Origin: Nocardioides currus
Lineage (GTDB): Bacteria; Actinomycetota; Actinomycetes; Propionibacteriales; Nocardioidaceae
Assembly: GCF_003057875.1 (NCBI RefSeq)
Contig: NZ_PYXZ01000004.1
Coordinates: 1-64,000 of the forward strand
Direction of reading: 5' to 3'
Length of the DNA: 64,000 bases
In this document: positions 15,957 to 24,715 of the stretch, one piece after another
Position numbering within the stretch: the first letter of the stretch is position 1
How the letters are laid out: every line of letters begins with the position of its first letter
Notes under the pieces: model-generated
The model's input: only the letters and a program-made list of their open reading frames with translations
Database searches by the model: none
What the model was told of the DNA's origin: nothing
Position numbers and translations under genes: made by a program

Positions 15957-17561
15957 CTAGCGGTGGTGCTTGCGCAGGCCGAACGTGAGGCCGTCGATCA
16001 GGGCGCCCCACGACGCCTCGATCACGTTGTGGCCCACTCCCACCGTCACCCACGACGACTCGCCGTCGGAGGTCTCGATCAGCACGCGGGTGATCGCGTC
16101 GGTGCCGTGGCCGCCCGGCAGGGACGGGTCGAGGATGCGCACCTTGTAGTCGATGAGCTCGAACTTCGCGACCTCCGGGAAGGCCTGGCCGATCGCCGAG
16201 CGCAGCGCGGCGTCGAGCGCGTTGACCGGGCCGTTGCCCTCGCCGGTGACGACGTAGCGCACGTCCTCGGCCTTCAGCTTCACCGTGGCCTCCGACACCG
16301 CCTCGGCGGCCGGTGAGGTCTCGGTGATCACCCGCCACGACTCGACGTCGAAGTAGGCCGGACGGACCCCCTCCACCTCCTCGACCAGCAGCAGCTCGAA
16401 CGACGCGTCGGCCGCCTCGAAGGTGTAGCCTCGGCCCTCCATCTCCTTGACGCGGTCCGTCACGCGCGTCACCAGCTCGCGATCACCGGACAGGTCGAAG
16501 CCCAGCTCGCGACCCTTGAGCTCGATCGAGGCCCGGCCGGCCATGTCGGAGACGAGCAGCCGCATGTCGTTGCCGACGCCGAGCGGGTCCATGTGCTGGT
16601 AGAGGTCGGGGTCCACCTTGATCGCGGAGGCGTGCAGGCCGGCCTTGTGGGCGAACGCCGACGTCCCGACGTACGGCTGGCGCGAAGCAGGCGGGAAGTT
16701 GGTCACCTCGGCGACGGCGTGGGCGATGCGGGTGGCCTCGCGCAGGAGCCCGTCTGGGAGCACCCGCCGGTCCAGCTTGAGCTCGAGGTTGGCGACGACG
16801 GAGACGAGGTCGGCATTGCCGGTGCGCTCGCCGTAGCCGTTGATGCAGCCCTGGACGTGCGTGGCGCCCGCGGCCACGGCGGCCAGCGAGTTGGCGACCG
16901 CGCAGCCGCTGTCGTTGTGGGCGTGGATCCCGATCCGGGCACCGGTGGAGGCGATCACGTCGCTCACGACGTCGGTGACCCAGTCGGGGAGCATCCCGCC
17001 GTTGGTGTCGCACAGGGCCACGACCTCGGCGCCGGCCTCCGTCGCCGTGCGCAACACCTCGAGCGCGTAGTCGCGGTTGGCGCGGTAGCCGTCGAAGAAG
17101 TGCTCGGCATCGAGGAAGACGGTCTGCCCCTCCGCCCGCAGGTGGGAGACGGTGTCGCGGACCATCGCGAGGTTCTCCTCCAGGGTGGTGCGCAGGGCCA
17201 GCTCGACGTGCCGGTCGTGGGACTTCGCGACCAGGGTCACCACCCCCGCCCCGCTGTCCCGCAGCGCCGCCACCTGCGGGTCGTCGGCCGCGGCGACACC
17301 GGCCTTGCGGGTCGCGCCGAACGCGGCCAGGCGCGCGTGGCGCAGGTCGAGCTCGTCGACCGCGCGCCGGAAGAACTCCGTGTCCTTGGGGTTGGCGCCC
17401 GGCCAGCCGCCCTCGATGAAGCCGACCCCGAGCCCGTCGAGCTGGCGCGCGATCGCCAGCTTGTCGGCGACCGAGAGGTTGAGCCCCTCCTGCTGGGCGC
17501 CGTCGCGCAGCGTCGTGTCGTAGACGTGGAAGGAGCCCTGCAGGTCGAGCGACTGAGCCAT
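15957..17561 (-). CDS. cimA: (R)-citramalate synthase
   Basis: CimA condenses pyruvate with acetyl-CoA to (R)-citramalate, the entry to isoleucine without threonine. The 534-residue protein has the HMGL-like TIM barrel with DTTLRDGAQQEG near residue 13, the metal-binding HAHND near 222 and the GCINGYGERTGNAD loop. A C-terminal LeuA-type allosteric dimer domain follows (VTGEGNGPVNALD). Its overall form matches CimA rather than LeuA, which is usually longer in actinobacteria. I chose the ATG at 17561, with GAAGG seven bases upstream. The upstream leader carries an Ile-rich peptide and a hairpin with a T-run, so it is likely controlled by attenuation. Confidence 0.9.
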   Translation of the reverse strand: MAQSLDLQGSFHVYDTTLRDGAQQEGLNLSVADKLAIARQLDGLGVGFIEGGWPGANPKDTEFFRRAVDELDLRHARLAAFGATRKAGVAAADDPQVAALRDSGAGVVTLVAKSHDRHVELALRTTLEENLAMVRDTVSHLRAEGQTVFLDAEHFFDGYRANRDYALEVLRTATEAGAEVVALCDTNGGMLPDWVTDVVSDVIASTGARIGIHAHNDSGCAVANSLAAVAAGATHVQGCINGYGERTGNADLVSVVANLELKLDRRVLPDGLLREATRIAHAVAEVTNFPPASRQPYVGTSAFAHKAGLHASAIKVDPDLYQHMDPLGVGNDMRLLVSDMAGRASIELKGRELGFDLSGDRELVTRVTDRVKEMEGRGYTFEAADASFELLLVEEVEGVRPAYFDVESWRVITETSPAAEAVSEATVKLKAEDVRYVVTGEGNGPVNALDAALRSAIGQAFPEVAKFELIDYKVRILDPSLPGGHGTDAITRVLIETSDGESSWVTVGVGHNVIEASWGALIDGLTFGLRKHHR

Positions 17562-17589
17562 GGTCGTGCCTTCGGTCGGTCCGGACATG

Positions 17590-17615
17590 AAAAAACCTCC
17601 CGGGGTGCAGGAGGT
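17590..17615 (-). terminator. Attenuator hairpin with T-run ahead of cimA
   Basis: On the minus strand ACCTCC (17615-17610) pairs with GGAGGT (17600-17595) and is followed by six T residues. It lies between the leader peptide and the cimA start, as expected for a transcription attenuator. The stem is short (six pairs, nine-base loop). Confidence 0.6.
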
Positions 17616-17639
17616 CGGCGCGGCGGATGATCCGTCGCG

Positions 17640-17669
17640 CTAGGAAATGATGATGCGGGTGGAACGCAT
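17640..17669 (-). CDS. Isoleucine-rich leader peptide of cimA (MRSTRIIIS)
   Basis: A nine-codon frame starting with ATG at 17669 reads Met-Arg-Ser-Thr-Arg-Ile-Ile-Ile-Ser and then TAG. Three consecutive Ile codons are followed 25-50 bases later by a hairpin and T-run, then by cimA, an isoleucine-pathway gene. The ribosome would stall on the Ile codons when charged tRNA-Ile is scarce and prevent termination. A CACAGT hexamer six bases upstream of the ATG may be the -10 box of a leaderless transcript. Confidence 0.7.
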   Translation of the reverse strand: MRSTRIIIS

Positions 17670-17749
17670 GGCCCCACTGTGCCACGGACCACTCGACGCC
17701 GAACGGGATCGAGGATCGGTCTCGCATCGCGGTCACCGACCGCGTGGGC

Positions 17750-19426
17750 TCAGAGCCAGGCGGGCAGGTGGACGTCGGCGAACGGCCGGTCCTGTGCGGG
17801 CGACCAGGAGGGTCCCTGCGAGGACGCCGCGGCCCCGAGCCCGGTCGCGACCGCGAACGTGACGACGGCCGCGAAGAACCACACGAGCGGCCGGGCGCTG
17901 GCCGGGTGGGACAGCCGTTGCACAGGGCCGCGCAGCCGCCGGCTGCCCGGTCCCCACCAGAGCCCGACGCCGATCACGACGCCGATCACGGCAAGGCTGG
18001 CGAGCATGGAGGCGGACACGGCGAAGCACAGCAGCGCCGCGGCCAGCCCGAGACCCAGGCTCCACGTGACCAGCAGCAGGGCACCCGGGACCGCCGCGAC
18101 CACGTGCCACGGGGCGGCGAGCAGCACCTGGACGCCGTCGTACCACTTGGCGCCACGCGCCGTGCGTCGCCGCCCGGCCGAGCTGGCCGCCATCGACCCG
18201 CTGCGCAGGAGCCAGACGAGGAGGGCCAGGGCCGCGATCGCGAGGTACGGCGCCAGGGCCACCCCGGCGCCGACGACCCCGAGGCCCGCGAGCACGAGGA
18301 TGCCGCGCCGCAGCTTCTCGAGCCCACCGACCGGCACGGGAGCGGGCGGCACCGCCGGCTCCTCGTCGATCCGTTGCGTCGACCCGTCGGGCAGCACCAG
18401 TGTCTGGCGCTGGGGCGAGGTGTCCTGCTCGGACCAGCCGAACCGGGCCTCCCGAGGCTCGCTGGGACCTGAGTCCGGGGTGGACTCAGGTCGTAGCGTC
18501 GGCTCGGCGACCTCGGCGACCTCGGCGACCTCGGTGGGCGCGGCCAGCCCGGCCTGCGCGGCCACCGCCAGCGGCATCGTGAACGGGTCGGTGCGGACCG
18601 GCGTGACGGTCCGGGGGCCGAGGGTGGCGAGCAGGTCGATCAGCTCGGGGAGGGAGGGCCGGTTGCGCGGCTCGGGGTCGAGGGCGTCGTCGACGGCGCC
18701 GCGGACGGACGGGTCGAGACCGGTCAGGTCGTGCTCCCCGCGGCGTACGCGATCCATGATCGCCATCGACGGACCCCGTCCGAAGGGCGCCCGGCCGGTG
18801 CCGGCGAACGCGACGGTCGCGGCCCACGAGTGCACGTCGGAGGCGGTGGAGGCGTCCTCGCCGTAGAGGATCTCCGGGGCGAGGTAGCCGGGCGTGCCCA
18901 GCAGCCAGCCGGTGTGCGTGAGCCGGGGGTCGTCGGCCACCCGCGCGAGCCCGAAGTCGATCAGGATCGGGGTGCGGCCCTCCATCAGGATGTTGGACGG
19001 CTTGATGTCGCGGTGGAGCACGCCGACCCCGTGCACGGCCCCGAGCGCCTCGGCCAGGCAGCCGGCGAACCAGACGAGCTCGGCGCCCTCGATGGCGCCC
19101 TCCTCGTGGACGTGGTCGTGCAGCGAGAGGCCGGGGACGTAGCGGGTCGCCACGAACGGGATCTCGCCCCACGGGTCGGCGTCGAGGATCTCGGCGACCC
19201 GGCGCGACCTCACCCGGGTCAGCGACGAGACCTCGCGGGCGAGGCGGTGGCGCGCCTCGTCGTCGCCGACGATGTGCGGACGCAGCACCTTGAGGGCCAC
19301 CCGCTGTCCCCCGGGCTTGCGGGCCAGGTGCACGACGCCCATGCCGCCCTCGCCGAGGCGGGTGAGCAGCTCGTAGTCGCCGACGAAGAGGCCGGGCGGC
19401 GCCTGCTCAGGACGGTGGGTGGTCAC
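17750..19426 (-). CDS. Serine/threonine protein kinase with C-terminal membrane segments (PknB-like)
   Basis: The 558-residue protein begins with a complete Hanks-type kinase domain. It has the glycine loop LGEGGMG near 24-30, Lys46 in VALKVL, HRDIKPSN at 138-145, DFG at 157-159 and APE at 183-185. A linker with EVAEVAEVAE (a 9-base tandem repeat) and a copy of the 37-base palindrome (PESTPDSG, residues 313-320) leads to several hydrophobic helices near the C-terminus. There is no extracellular PASTA domain. Targets are unknown. The gene starts with GTG and stands alone between cimA and the acyl-CoA ligase gene. Confidence 0.92.
   Translation of the reverse strand: MTTHRPEQAPPGLFVGDYELLTRLGEGGMGVVHLARKPGGQRVALKVLRPHIVGDDEARHRLAREVSSLTRVRSRRVAEILDADPWGEIPFVATRYVPGLSLHDHVHEEGAIEGAELVWFAGCLAEALGAVHGVGVLHRDIKPSNILMEGRTPILIDFGLARVADDPRLTHTGWLLGTPGYLAPEILYGEDASTASDVHSWAATVAFAGTGRAPFGRGPSMAIMDRVRRGEHDLTGLDPSVRGAVDDALDPEPRNRPSLPELIDLLATLGPRTVTPVRTDPFTMPLAVAAQAGLAAPTEVAEVAEVAEPTLRPESTPDSGPSEPREARFGWSEQDTSPQRQTLVLPDGSTQRIDEEPAVPPAPVPVGGLEKLRRGILVLAGLGVVGAGVALAPYLAIAALALLVWLLRSGSMAASSAGRRRTARGAKWYDGVQVLLAAPWHVVAAVPGALLLVTWSLGLGLAAALLCFAVSASMLASLAVIGVVIGVGLWWGPGSRRLRGPVQRLSHPASARPLVWFFAAVVTFAVATGLGAAASSQGPSWSPAQDRPFADVHLPAWL
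18457..18497. repeat. Dispersed palindromic repeat, copy 1 (inside the kinase gene)
   Basis: GACCTGAGTCC (18466-18476) and GGACTCAGGTC (18482-18492) form an 11-bp inverted repeat around a five-base spacer GGGGT. CGCT lies outside on the left and AGCG on the right, each two bases further out. On the minus strand it is read in frame as RPESTPDSGPSE in the low-complexity linker of the kinase. The same sequence occurs at 56216-56254 and 62198-62234. Confidence 0.8.
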
Positions 19427-19490
19427 GCAGGGAGATTACCGGGACGGCCCCGGTCGGACGGGCATCCGTGCGGATCGGACGGTCGCGTCG

Positions 19491-21371
19491 TCAGCCGGTC
19501 ACCTCGGCGGCGAGGTCGGCCTCGGAGACCTCGAAGTCGCCGTGGCGCGCAGACTCCTCCACGGGATACATCGCTGCGATCTCGTCGGCGAAGCCGGCCT
19601 CGATGGCCGAGCGCTTCACCTTCATCGACGGCGTCATCTCCCCGCACTCGACGCTGAGCTCACGGTCGGCGACGACGAACTGCTTGATGGTCTCCCACCG
19701 GTTCAGCGTCGCGTTCAGCTTGGTGACGTGCCCGTCGACCATCGCGATGGTCGCCGGGTCGCGCAGCACGTCGGCGTAGGCGGTCGACCGCAGCTTCGCG
19801 TGCTGCGCCCAACCGACGATCGCGGTCTCGTCGAGGGTGAGGACGGCCACGCAGTAGGGGCGGTCGTTGCCGATGACGACCGCGTCGGCGACGTACGGGC
19901 AGGCGGCCTTGAGCCGGCCCTCGAGGTAGGTCGGAGCGACGTACTTGCCGCCCGCGGTCTTGAAGAAGTCCTTCTTGCGGTCGGTGATCCGCAGCCGGCC
20001 CTCGTGGTCGAGGGTGCCGATGTCGCCGGTGCTGAGCCAGCCGTTGCGCAGCACGGACGCGGTCTCGGCCGGCATGTTGTGGTAGCCGGTCATCACGCCG
20101 GGACCGCGCAGCAGCACCTCCCCGTCGGCGGCGAGGCGCACCTCGGTGCCGGGGAACACGTGACCGACGGTGCCGAGCGTGTTGTCCTCCGGACGGTTGA
20201 CGAAGCTGCCGGCGGCCGACTCGGTGAGGCCGTAGCCCTCGAGGATCTCGATGCCGGCGAGGCCGAAGAACTCGGCGATGTCGGGGTTGAGCGCGGCGGC
20301 ACCGGAGATGAAGAAGCGCAGCCGGGGGCCGAAGCGCTCACGGATCTTCGCGAAGACCGCCTTGTCGAGCACGTCGTAGCGCTTGCCGAGGAGGTACGGC
20401 ACGCGCTTGCCCTGGTCGAGGTAGGCACGCCGGCGACGGGCGACCGCGAAGGCCTGCTCGAAGACGCGGCGCCGGATGCCGCCCTCCTGGTCCTGCATCG
20501 CGACGATCCGTGAGTGCACCTTCTCGAAGATGCGCGGGGCGGCCCCCATGAAGGTCGGCTGCACGACGGCGAGGTTGTCGATGATCCGGTCGACGTCACC
20601 GTCGACGGCAGTCGGGAACCCGCAGGCCATCTGGGTGGAGAGCAGCACCTTGCCGAAGGAGTGGGACAACGGCAGCCAGAGGTACTGCAGGTCGTCGGGG
20701 CCGAGCACGCCCTGCGCGGCGATGGCGGTGCCCTCGTAGGTCCACGCGGAGTGCGTGTGCCGCACACCCTTCGGGGTGCCGGTGGTGCCGGAGGTGTACA
20801 TCAGGCTCGCGAGCATGTCGGAGCGCAGGGTCCCCATCCGCCGCGAGACGCACGCCGGGTCGCGCTCGAGCACCTCGTCGCCGGCGCGCAGCAATCCCTC
20901 GAGGGTCATCACCCGGCCGTCCGGGAAGTCGCCGTCGAAGAGCACGACCTTGCGGACCTTGAGGATCCTGCCGCGGATGGCGCGGAGCTTGGCGACCTGT
21001 TCCAGCGAGTCGACCAGCACGACCGATGCGTCGGAGTCGTTGAGGATGTGGGCGACCTCGTCGGCCCTGGTCGAGGGATACACCGTCGTGGTGGCTCCCC
21101 CGGCGCACATGATCGCCAGGTCGGCCAGGATCCACTCGAAGCGGGTCTCGGAGATGATCGCGACCCGGTCCTCGGCCTCGATCCCGAGACCGATCAGGCC
21201 GGCCGCGAGCGACTCGACGAGCTCGCGGGTCTCGCCCCAGGTCGACTCCTGCCACGACCCGTTGACGGGGTAGCTGAAGGCCATGTCGCCGGGCGAGACC
21301 AGGGATCTCGCCCAGAACATGTGCGCCATCGTGGTCGGCCGGTTCGCCAGCCGACGCGCCACCTCGTCCAC
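19491..21371 (-). CDS. AMP-dependent long-chain acyl-CoA synthetase
   Basis: At about 626 residues it has the adenylation signatures of long-chain fatty acyl-CoA ligases: the phosphate loop MYTSGTTGTPKGVRHTH, EGYGLTESAAG, STGDIGTLDHEGRLRITDRK and a C-terminal region with KXXYVAP and SMKVKR. It activates a fatty acid with ATP and joins it to CoA for beta-oxidation or lipid synthesis. Chain-length preference cannot be read. I used GTG at 21371. A TTG three codons upstream is an alternative. It stands downstream of ilvE on the same strand but appears functionally separate. Confidence 0.9.
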   Translation of the reverse strand: MDEVARRLANRPTTMAHMFWARSLVSPGDMAFSYPVNGSWQESTWGETRELVESLAAGLIGLGIEAEDRVAIISETRFEWILADLAIMCAGGATTTVYPSTRADEVAHILNDSDASVVLVDSLEQVAKLRAIRGRILKVRKVVLFDGDFPDGRVMTLEGLLRAGDEVLERDPACVSRRMGTLRSDMLASLMYTSGTTGTPKGVRHTHSAWTYEGTAIAAQGVLGPDDLQYLWLPLSHSFGKVLLSTQMACGFPTAVDGDVDRIIDNLAVVQPTFMGAAPRIFEKVHSRIVAMQDQEGGIRRRVFEQAFAVARRRRAYLDQGKRVPYLLGKRYDVLDKAVFAKIRERFGPRLRFFISGAAALNPDIAEFFGLAGIEILEGYGLTESAAGSFVNRPEDNTLGTVGHVFPGTEVRLAADGEVLLRGPGVMTGYHNMPAETASVLRNGWLSTGDIGTLDHEGRLRITDRKKDFFKTAGGKYVAPTYLEGRLKAACPYVADAVVIGNDRPYCVAVLTLDETAIVGWAQHAKLRSTAYADVLRDPATIAMVDGHVTKLNATLNRWETIKQFVVADRELSVECGEMTPSMKVKRSAIEAGFADEIAAMYPVEESARHGDFEVSEADLAAEVTG

Positions 21372-21432
21372 GCCTCGCAAAGTATCGCGAGACCGGCCCG
21401 TCCGAGCCCGGAACGGACCAATTGCGTCTCGG

Positions 21433-22512
21433 TCAGCCGACCCGGTGCATCCAGCCGAAGGTGTCGTCGGCGCGGCCGAACTGCACGTCGACCAGGGCCT
21501 GGCGGATGCGCATGGTGAGCTCGGTGGACGCCGGCGCGGGTGCCTCGCCGCCGTCCCACTTCAGCGAGCCGACCGGCGTCACGACGGCGGCGGTGCCGCA
21601 GGCGAAGATCTCGGTGATCGCACCGCTGGCCACGCCGTCGCGCCACTCGTCGATGGAGAGCTTGCGCTCCTCGACCTGGTGGCCGAGCTTGCCGGCGAGC
21701 TCGATGATCGAGGCGCGGGTGATGCCCTCGAGGATCGTGCCGGTCTGGGGGGTGACGATGCGGCCGTCGTCGAAGACGTAGTACATGTTCATGCCGCCGA
21801 GCTCCTCGACGTACTTCCCCTCGGCGCCGTCGAGGAAGACGACCTGGTCGCAGCCGTTGGCCGTGGCCTCCTGCTGGGCCACCAGCGAGCTGGCGTAGTT
21901 GCCGCCGGTCTTCGCCGCGCCCATGCCGCCGCGCCCCGCGCGGGTGTAGTCCTCGGTGAGCCACAGGGTCACCGGCTTGATGCCGCCCTTGAAGTAGGCC
22001 CCCGCCGGGGAGGCGATCACCATGAAGGTGACGTGCTGCGCGGGACGCACCCCGAGGAACGCCTCGCTGGCGAACATGAAGGGCCGCAGGTAGAGACTCT
22101 TCTCGCCGCCGTCGGTGTTGGTCGGCACCCACCGCTCGTCGGCCTCCACCAGCGCCTCGACGGCCGCGACGAAGTCCTCGACCGGGAGCTCGGGGAACGC
22201 CAGCCGGCGCGACGAGCGCACCATCCGCTTGGCGTTCTCCTCCGGCCGGAACAGGTGCACCGACCCGTCCTCGTGCCGGTAGGCCTTCATCCCCTCGAAG
22301 GTCTCCTGCGCGTAGTGCAGGACCGCCGTCGCCGGGTCGAGCGTGAGGGGCCCGTAGGGCGTCACGCGCGCGTCGTGCCACCCGCGCTCGGGCGTCCACT
22401 CGATCGTCACCATGTGGTCGGTGAAGTGGGTGCCGAAGCCCGGGTTGGCCAGGATCTCGGCGAGCCGGGCGTCGTCGACGGGGGCGGGGTTGGCGGTCGT
22501 GCTGATGTCCAT
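21433..22512 (-). CDS. ilvE: Branched-chain amino acid aminotransferase
   Basis: IlvE makes the last step to Leu, Ile and Val, moving an amino group from glutamate to the keto acid. This 359-residue fold-type IV PLP enzyme shows the phosphate-binding and catalytic region GAAKTGGNYASSL, in which the Lys binds PLP, and EIFACGTAAVVTPVG near the end. It lies 28 bases downstream of leuB on the same strand, so the two are probably cotranscribed from the leader region above 23.97 kb. Confidence 0.94.
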   Translation of the reverse strand: MDISTTANPAPVDDARLAEILANPGFGTHFTDHMVTIEWTPERGWHDARVTPYGPLTLDPATAVLHYAQETFEGMKAYRHEDGSVHLFRPEENAKRMVRSSRRLAFPELPVEDFVAAVEALVEADERWVPTNTDGGEKSLYLRPFMFASEAFLGVRPAQHVTFMVIASPAGAYFKGGIKPVTLWLTEDYTRAGRGGMGAAKTGGNYASSLVAQQEATANGCDQVVFLDGAEGKYVEELGGMNMYYVFDDGRIVTPQTGTILEGITRASIIELAGKLGHQVEERKLSIDEWRDGVASGAITEIFACGTAAVVTPVGSLKWDGGEAPAPASTELTMRIRQALVDVQFGRADDTFGWMHRVG

Positions 22513-22540
22513 GGGGGTCAGGCTAACTTCCCGTGCGGGC

Positions 22541-23608
22541 TCAGAGGCGAGCGGCGATCGAGTCGCCGACCTCGGGGGTACGGCGCGTGGTGCCGGGCGT
22601 CCGCTCGGCCAGGTCGGCGAGCACCGCCGCCTCGACGGCGGCCGACGCGTCGGCGTACCCGAGGTGGTCGAGCAGCAGCGAGGCGGAGAGGATCGCGGCG
22701 GTGGGGTCGGCCTTCTGCTGGCCGGCGATGTCGGGCGCCGATCCGTGCACGGGCTCGAACATCGAGGGGGCGGTGCGGTCGGGGTTGACGTTGCCGCTGG
22801 CCGCGAGGCCGATGCCGCCGGTGATGGCGGCGGCGAGGTCGGTGATGATGTCGCCGAACAGGTTGTCGGTGACGATCACGTCGAAGCGCGACGGGTTGAC
22901 CGTCATGTGGATCATCGCGGCGTCGATGTGCATGTAGTCGGTCGTGACATCGGGGTGCTCGGCCGCGACCGTCTCGAAGATGCGCCACCACACGGAGCCG
23001 GCGTGGACCAGCACGTTGGTCTTGTGGACCAGGGTGAGGTGCTTGCGCGGGCGCCGCTCGGCGCGGGCGAACGCGTCGCGCACGACGCGCTCCACGCCGA
23101 AGGCGGTGTTGACGGAGACCTCGGTGGCGACCTCGGCCGGCGTGCCGACGCGCAGCGCGCCGCCGTTGCCGGTGTAGGGCCCCTCGGTGCCCTCGCGGAC
23201 GACCACGAAGTCGACGTCTCCCGGCTCGACCAACGGGGAGGGCGTGCCCGGGAACAGTCGGCTCGGGCGCAGGTTGACGTAGTGGTCGAACTCGAAGCGC
23301 AGCTTGAGCAGCAGCCCGCGCTCGAGGATCCCGGGCGGCAGGTTGGGGTCGTTGGGCTTGCCACCGACCGCGCCGAGCAGGATCGCGTCGTGCTGCCGGA
23401 TCTCGGCGAGCACGGACGTCGGGAGCACGTCACCGGTGGCGAGGTAGTTCTCCGCGCCGAGGGCGTAGTGGGTCTGCTGGAACTTCACCGGCACGTCGAC
23501 CGCCTCGAGCACCTTGAGGGCCTCGGGGGTGACCTCCTGGCCGATGCCGTCGCCGGGGATGACGGCGAGGTTGACGGTTCCGGTGCTGGTTGCTGCGTCT
23601 GAGGACAT
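22541..23608 (-). CDS. leuB: 3-isopropylmalate dehydrogenase
   Basis: LeuB oxidises 3-isopropylmalate to the leucine precursor. The 355-residue protein has the family pattern [14 protein letters not shown] at the start, the substrate-binding [14 protein letters not shown], the metal ligands of [15 protein letters not shown], and [14 protein letters not shown]. The ATG at 23608 lies 10 bases after the stop of a 45-residue gene. I see no SD, and a TAGATT hexamer sits seven bases upstream, so a leaderless start or coupling to the small gene are both possible. Confidence 0.93.
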   Translation of the reverse strand: MSSDAATSTGTVNLAVIPGDGIGQEVTPEALKVLEAVDVPVKFQQTHYALGAENYLATGDVLPTSVLAEIRQHDAILLGAVGGKPNDPNLPPGILERGLLLKLRFEFDHYVNLRPSRLFPGTPSPLVEPGDVDFVVVREGTEGPYTGNGGALRVGTPAEVATEVSVNTAFGVERVVRDAFARAERRPRKHLTLVHKTNVLVHAGSVWWRIFETVAAEHPDVTTDYMHIDAAMIHMTVNPSRFDVIVTDNLFGDIITDLAAAITGGIGLAASGNVNPDRTAPSMFEPVHGSAPDIAGQQKADPTAAILSASLLLDHLGYADASAAVEAAVLADLAERTPGTTRRTPEVGDSIAARL

Positions 23609-23618
23609 GCGGGCGAAT

Positions 23619-23756
23619 CTAGTTGTCGTCGGGGCGCTGGCCGCCGTTGTCTCGCAGGTCAAGCGAGGCCTGCAGGGCGGCACTCGTCGCCTCCGCGCTG
23701 TGCGGGTTGTCGGGGTGGTGGCTGGCGGGGCCCCAGTCGGGGTAGAAGTCGTACAT
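23619..23756 (-). CDS. Small 45-residue protein of unknown function, between the leu leader and leuB
   Basis: An ATG at 23756 with GGAG seven bases upstream opens a 45-codon frame that begins [18 protein letters not shown] and ends ...NGGQRPDDN with TAG. It has an aromatic, proline and histidine-rich start and an acidic end, no signal peptide and no membrane segment. The good ribosome site, position in a regulated leader and lack of overlap with any other gene support a real gene. It falls below the size cut-off of most gene callers. It could be a small regulator, or a translated part of the leu control region. Its function is unknown. Confidence 0.6.
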   Translation of the reverse strand: MYDFYPDWGPASHHPDNPHSAEATSAALQASLDLRDNGGQRPDDN

Positions 23757-23793
23757 GGCGGTTCTCCGTCGGGTGTCGAGGCGAGGTGGTCCT

Positions 23794-23903
23794 CGCCCCG
23801 CGGCGGAGGGTGGCTCGACTCGACCCGTGGATCACACGGGGAGCACGGCCGACGACATGCGGATCACGCGCTGACGATCAGGAGCGGGGTCCGCCGCGGG
23901 GCG
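23794..23903 (-). promoter_or_regulatory. Long-range stem in the leader ahead of leuB
   Basis: CGCCCCGCGGCGGA at 23794-23807 is the exact complement of 23890-23903, with 82 bases between. The pair would enclose much of the leader between the short peptide and the small gene. It could be the switch part of an attenuator or a translation-blocking fold. I see no T-run after it, so transcription termination is not indicated. Confidence 0.4.
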
Positions 23904-23970
23904 ATGATGGAACTGACAGGACCCTGACCGACTCGTACGCCGAACACCGCGACGAGTGGGCCCTGTCTTC

Positions 23971-24015
23971 TCAGGCCTCGCCGCGGCGAACGATAAGTAC
24001 GAGAACGCTCCGCAT
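23971..24015 (-). CDS. Branched-chain leader peptide ahead of the leuB unit (MRSVLVLIVRRGEA)
   Basis: A 14-residue frame from ATG at 24015 contains Val-Leu-Val-Leu-Ile-Val in succession and ends at TGA. TACGGT lies about 11 bases upstream of the ATG as a possible -10 box. Together with the stem at 23794-23903 and the downstream leuB and ilvE, it looks like a sensor of charged Leu, Val and Ile tRNAs. The exact fold is not determined. Confidence 0.6.
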   Translation of the reverse strand: MRSVLVLIVRRGEA

Positions 24016-24080
24016 GATGGGCACGACCGTACGCCGCCCCCGCCGCGCTCGCAGCCCCTTTCGCGCGGCTGCTCACGATG

Positions 24081-24096
24081 CGAGACGAGCGTCTCG
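24081..24096. promoter_or_regulatory. Palindrome between the leu leader and the methyltransferase gene
   Basis: CGAGACG-AG-CGTCTCG is a perfect 7+2+7 inverted repeat, 23 bases upstream of the methyltransferase start and within the divergent promoter region. It could be an operator. No regulator is adjacent. Confidence 0.35.
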
Positions 24097-24118
24097 TCGT
24101 GACAGACTCGACCCCCTC

Positions 24119-24685
24119 ATGAGTGCTCCCCCCGAACTGCCCGACATCGTCTCCCGCGCCTTCGACGTCTCCCGCAAGGCGGGCTACGTCTCCTTCTGCC
24201 GCAACGAGACCGGCCGGCTGCTCGCCGCCCTGGCCGCGACGCGCGGCGGCACGCTCGCCGAGTTCGGCACGGGGTGCGGGGTCGGGACCGCGTGGCTGCG
24301 CAGCGGCGTACGCAACGGCGCGCGGATCGTGACGGCCGAGCTCGACCCGCGCCTGGCCACCGCCGCCGCGGAGATCTTCCGCGACGACGACCACGTCGAG
24401 GTGCTCGAGGCCGACTGGTCGACGCTGCACCAGCGCGGCCCCTACTCGCTGATCTTCCTCGACTCCGGCGACCCGGGATCGGTGCGCGTGGACGCCGTCG
24501 TCGACCTGCTCGAGCCGGGCGGGATCGTCGTGCTCGACGACTTCACGCCCTGCGAGGTGTGGCCCCCGATCGCCTACGGGCGGGTCGACACGCTGCGCGA
24601 GGAGTGGCTCACCGACGACCGGTTCACCGCGGTCGAGGTGATGATCGCCCCCGACGCCTCGGCCATCATCGCCACCCGCCGCTGA
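24119..24685 (+). CDS. SAM-dependent O-methyltransferase-like protein
   Basis: This 188-residue Rossmann-fold methyltransferase has the SAM-binding glycine motif EFGTGCGVGTAWL near 54, the acidic loop ending strand beta-2 (VTAELDPRLATAAAEIF), LIFLDSGDPG and the later GIVVLDDFTPCEVWPP. It resembles the class of small O-methyltransferase-type proteins. The substrate is unknown. The gene is divergent from the leu leader and 30 bases ahead of an ABC transporter gene, with which it may share a transcript. Confidence 0.82.
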   Translation: MSAPPELPDIVSRAFDVSRKAGYVSFCRNETGRLLAALAATRGGTLAEFGTGCGVGTAWLRSGVRNGARIVTAELDPRLATAAAEIFRDDDHVEVLEADWSTLHQRGPYSLIFLDSGDPGSVRVDAVVDLLEPGGIVVLDDFTPCEVWPPIAYGRVDTLREEWLTDDRFTAVEVMIAPDASAIIATRR

Positions 24686-24715
24686 GGGCTTCGCGCCGCT
24701 TGCTTGGATGTCGAC

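Noticed and set aside
18457..18497. The dispersed palindrome as a DosR/DevR box
   Set aside because: Each arm loosely resembles GGGAC-n4-GTCCC, but two of three copies lie deep in coding sequence and the 37-base symmetry extends beyond a DosR site.
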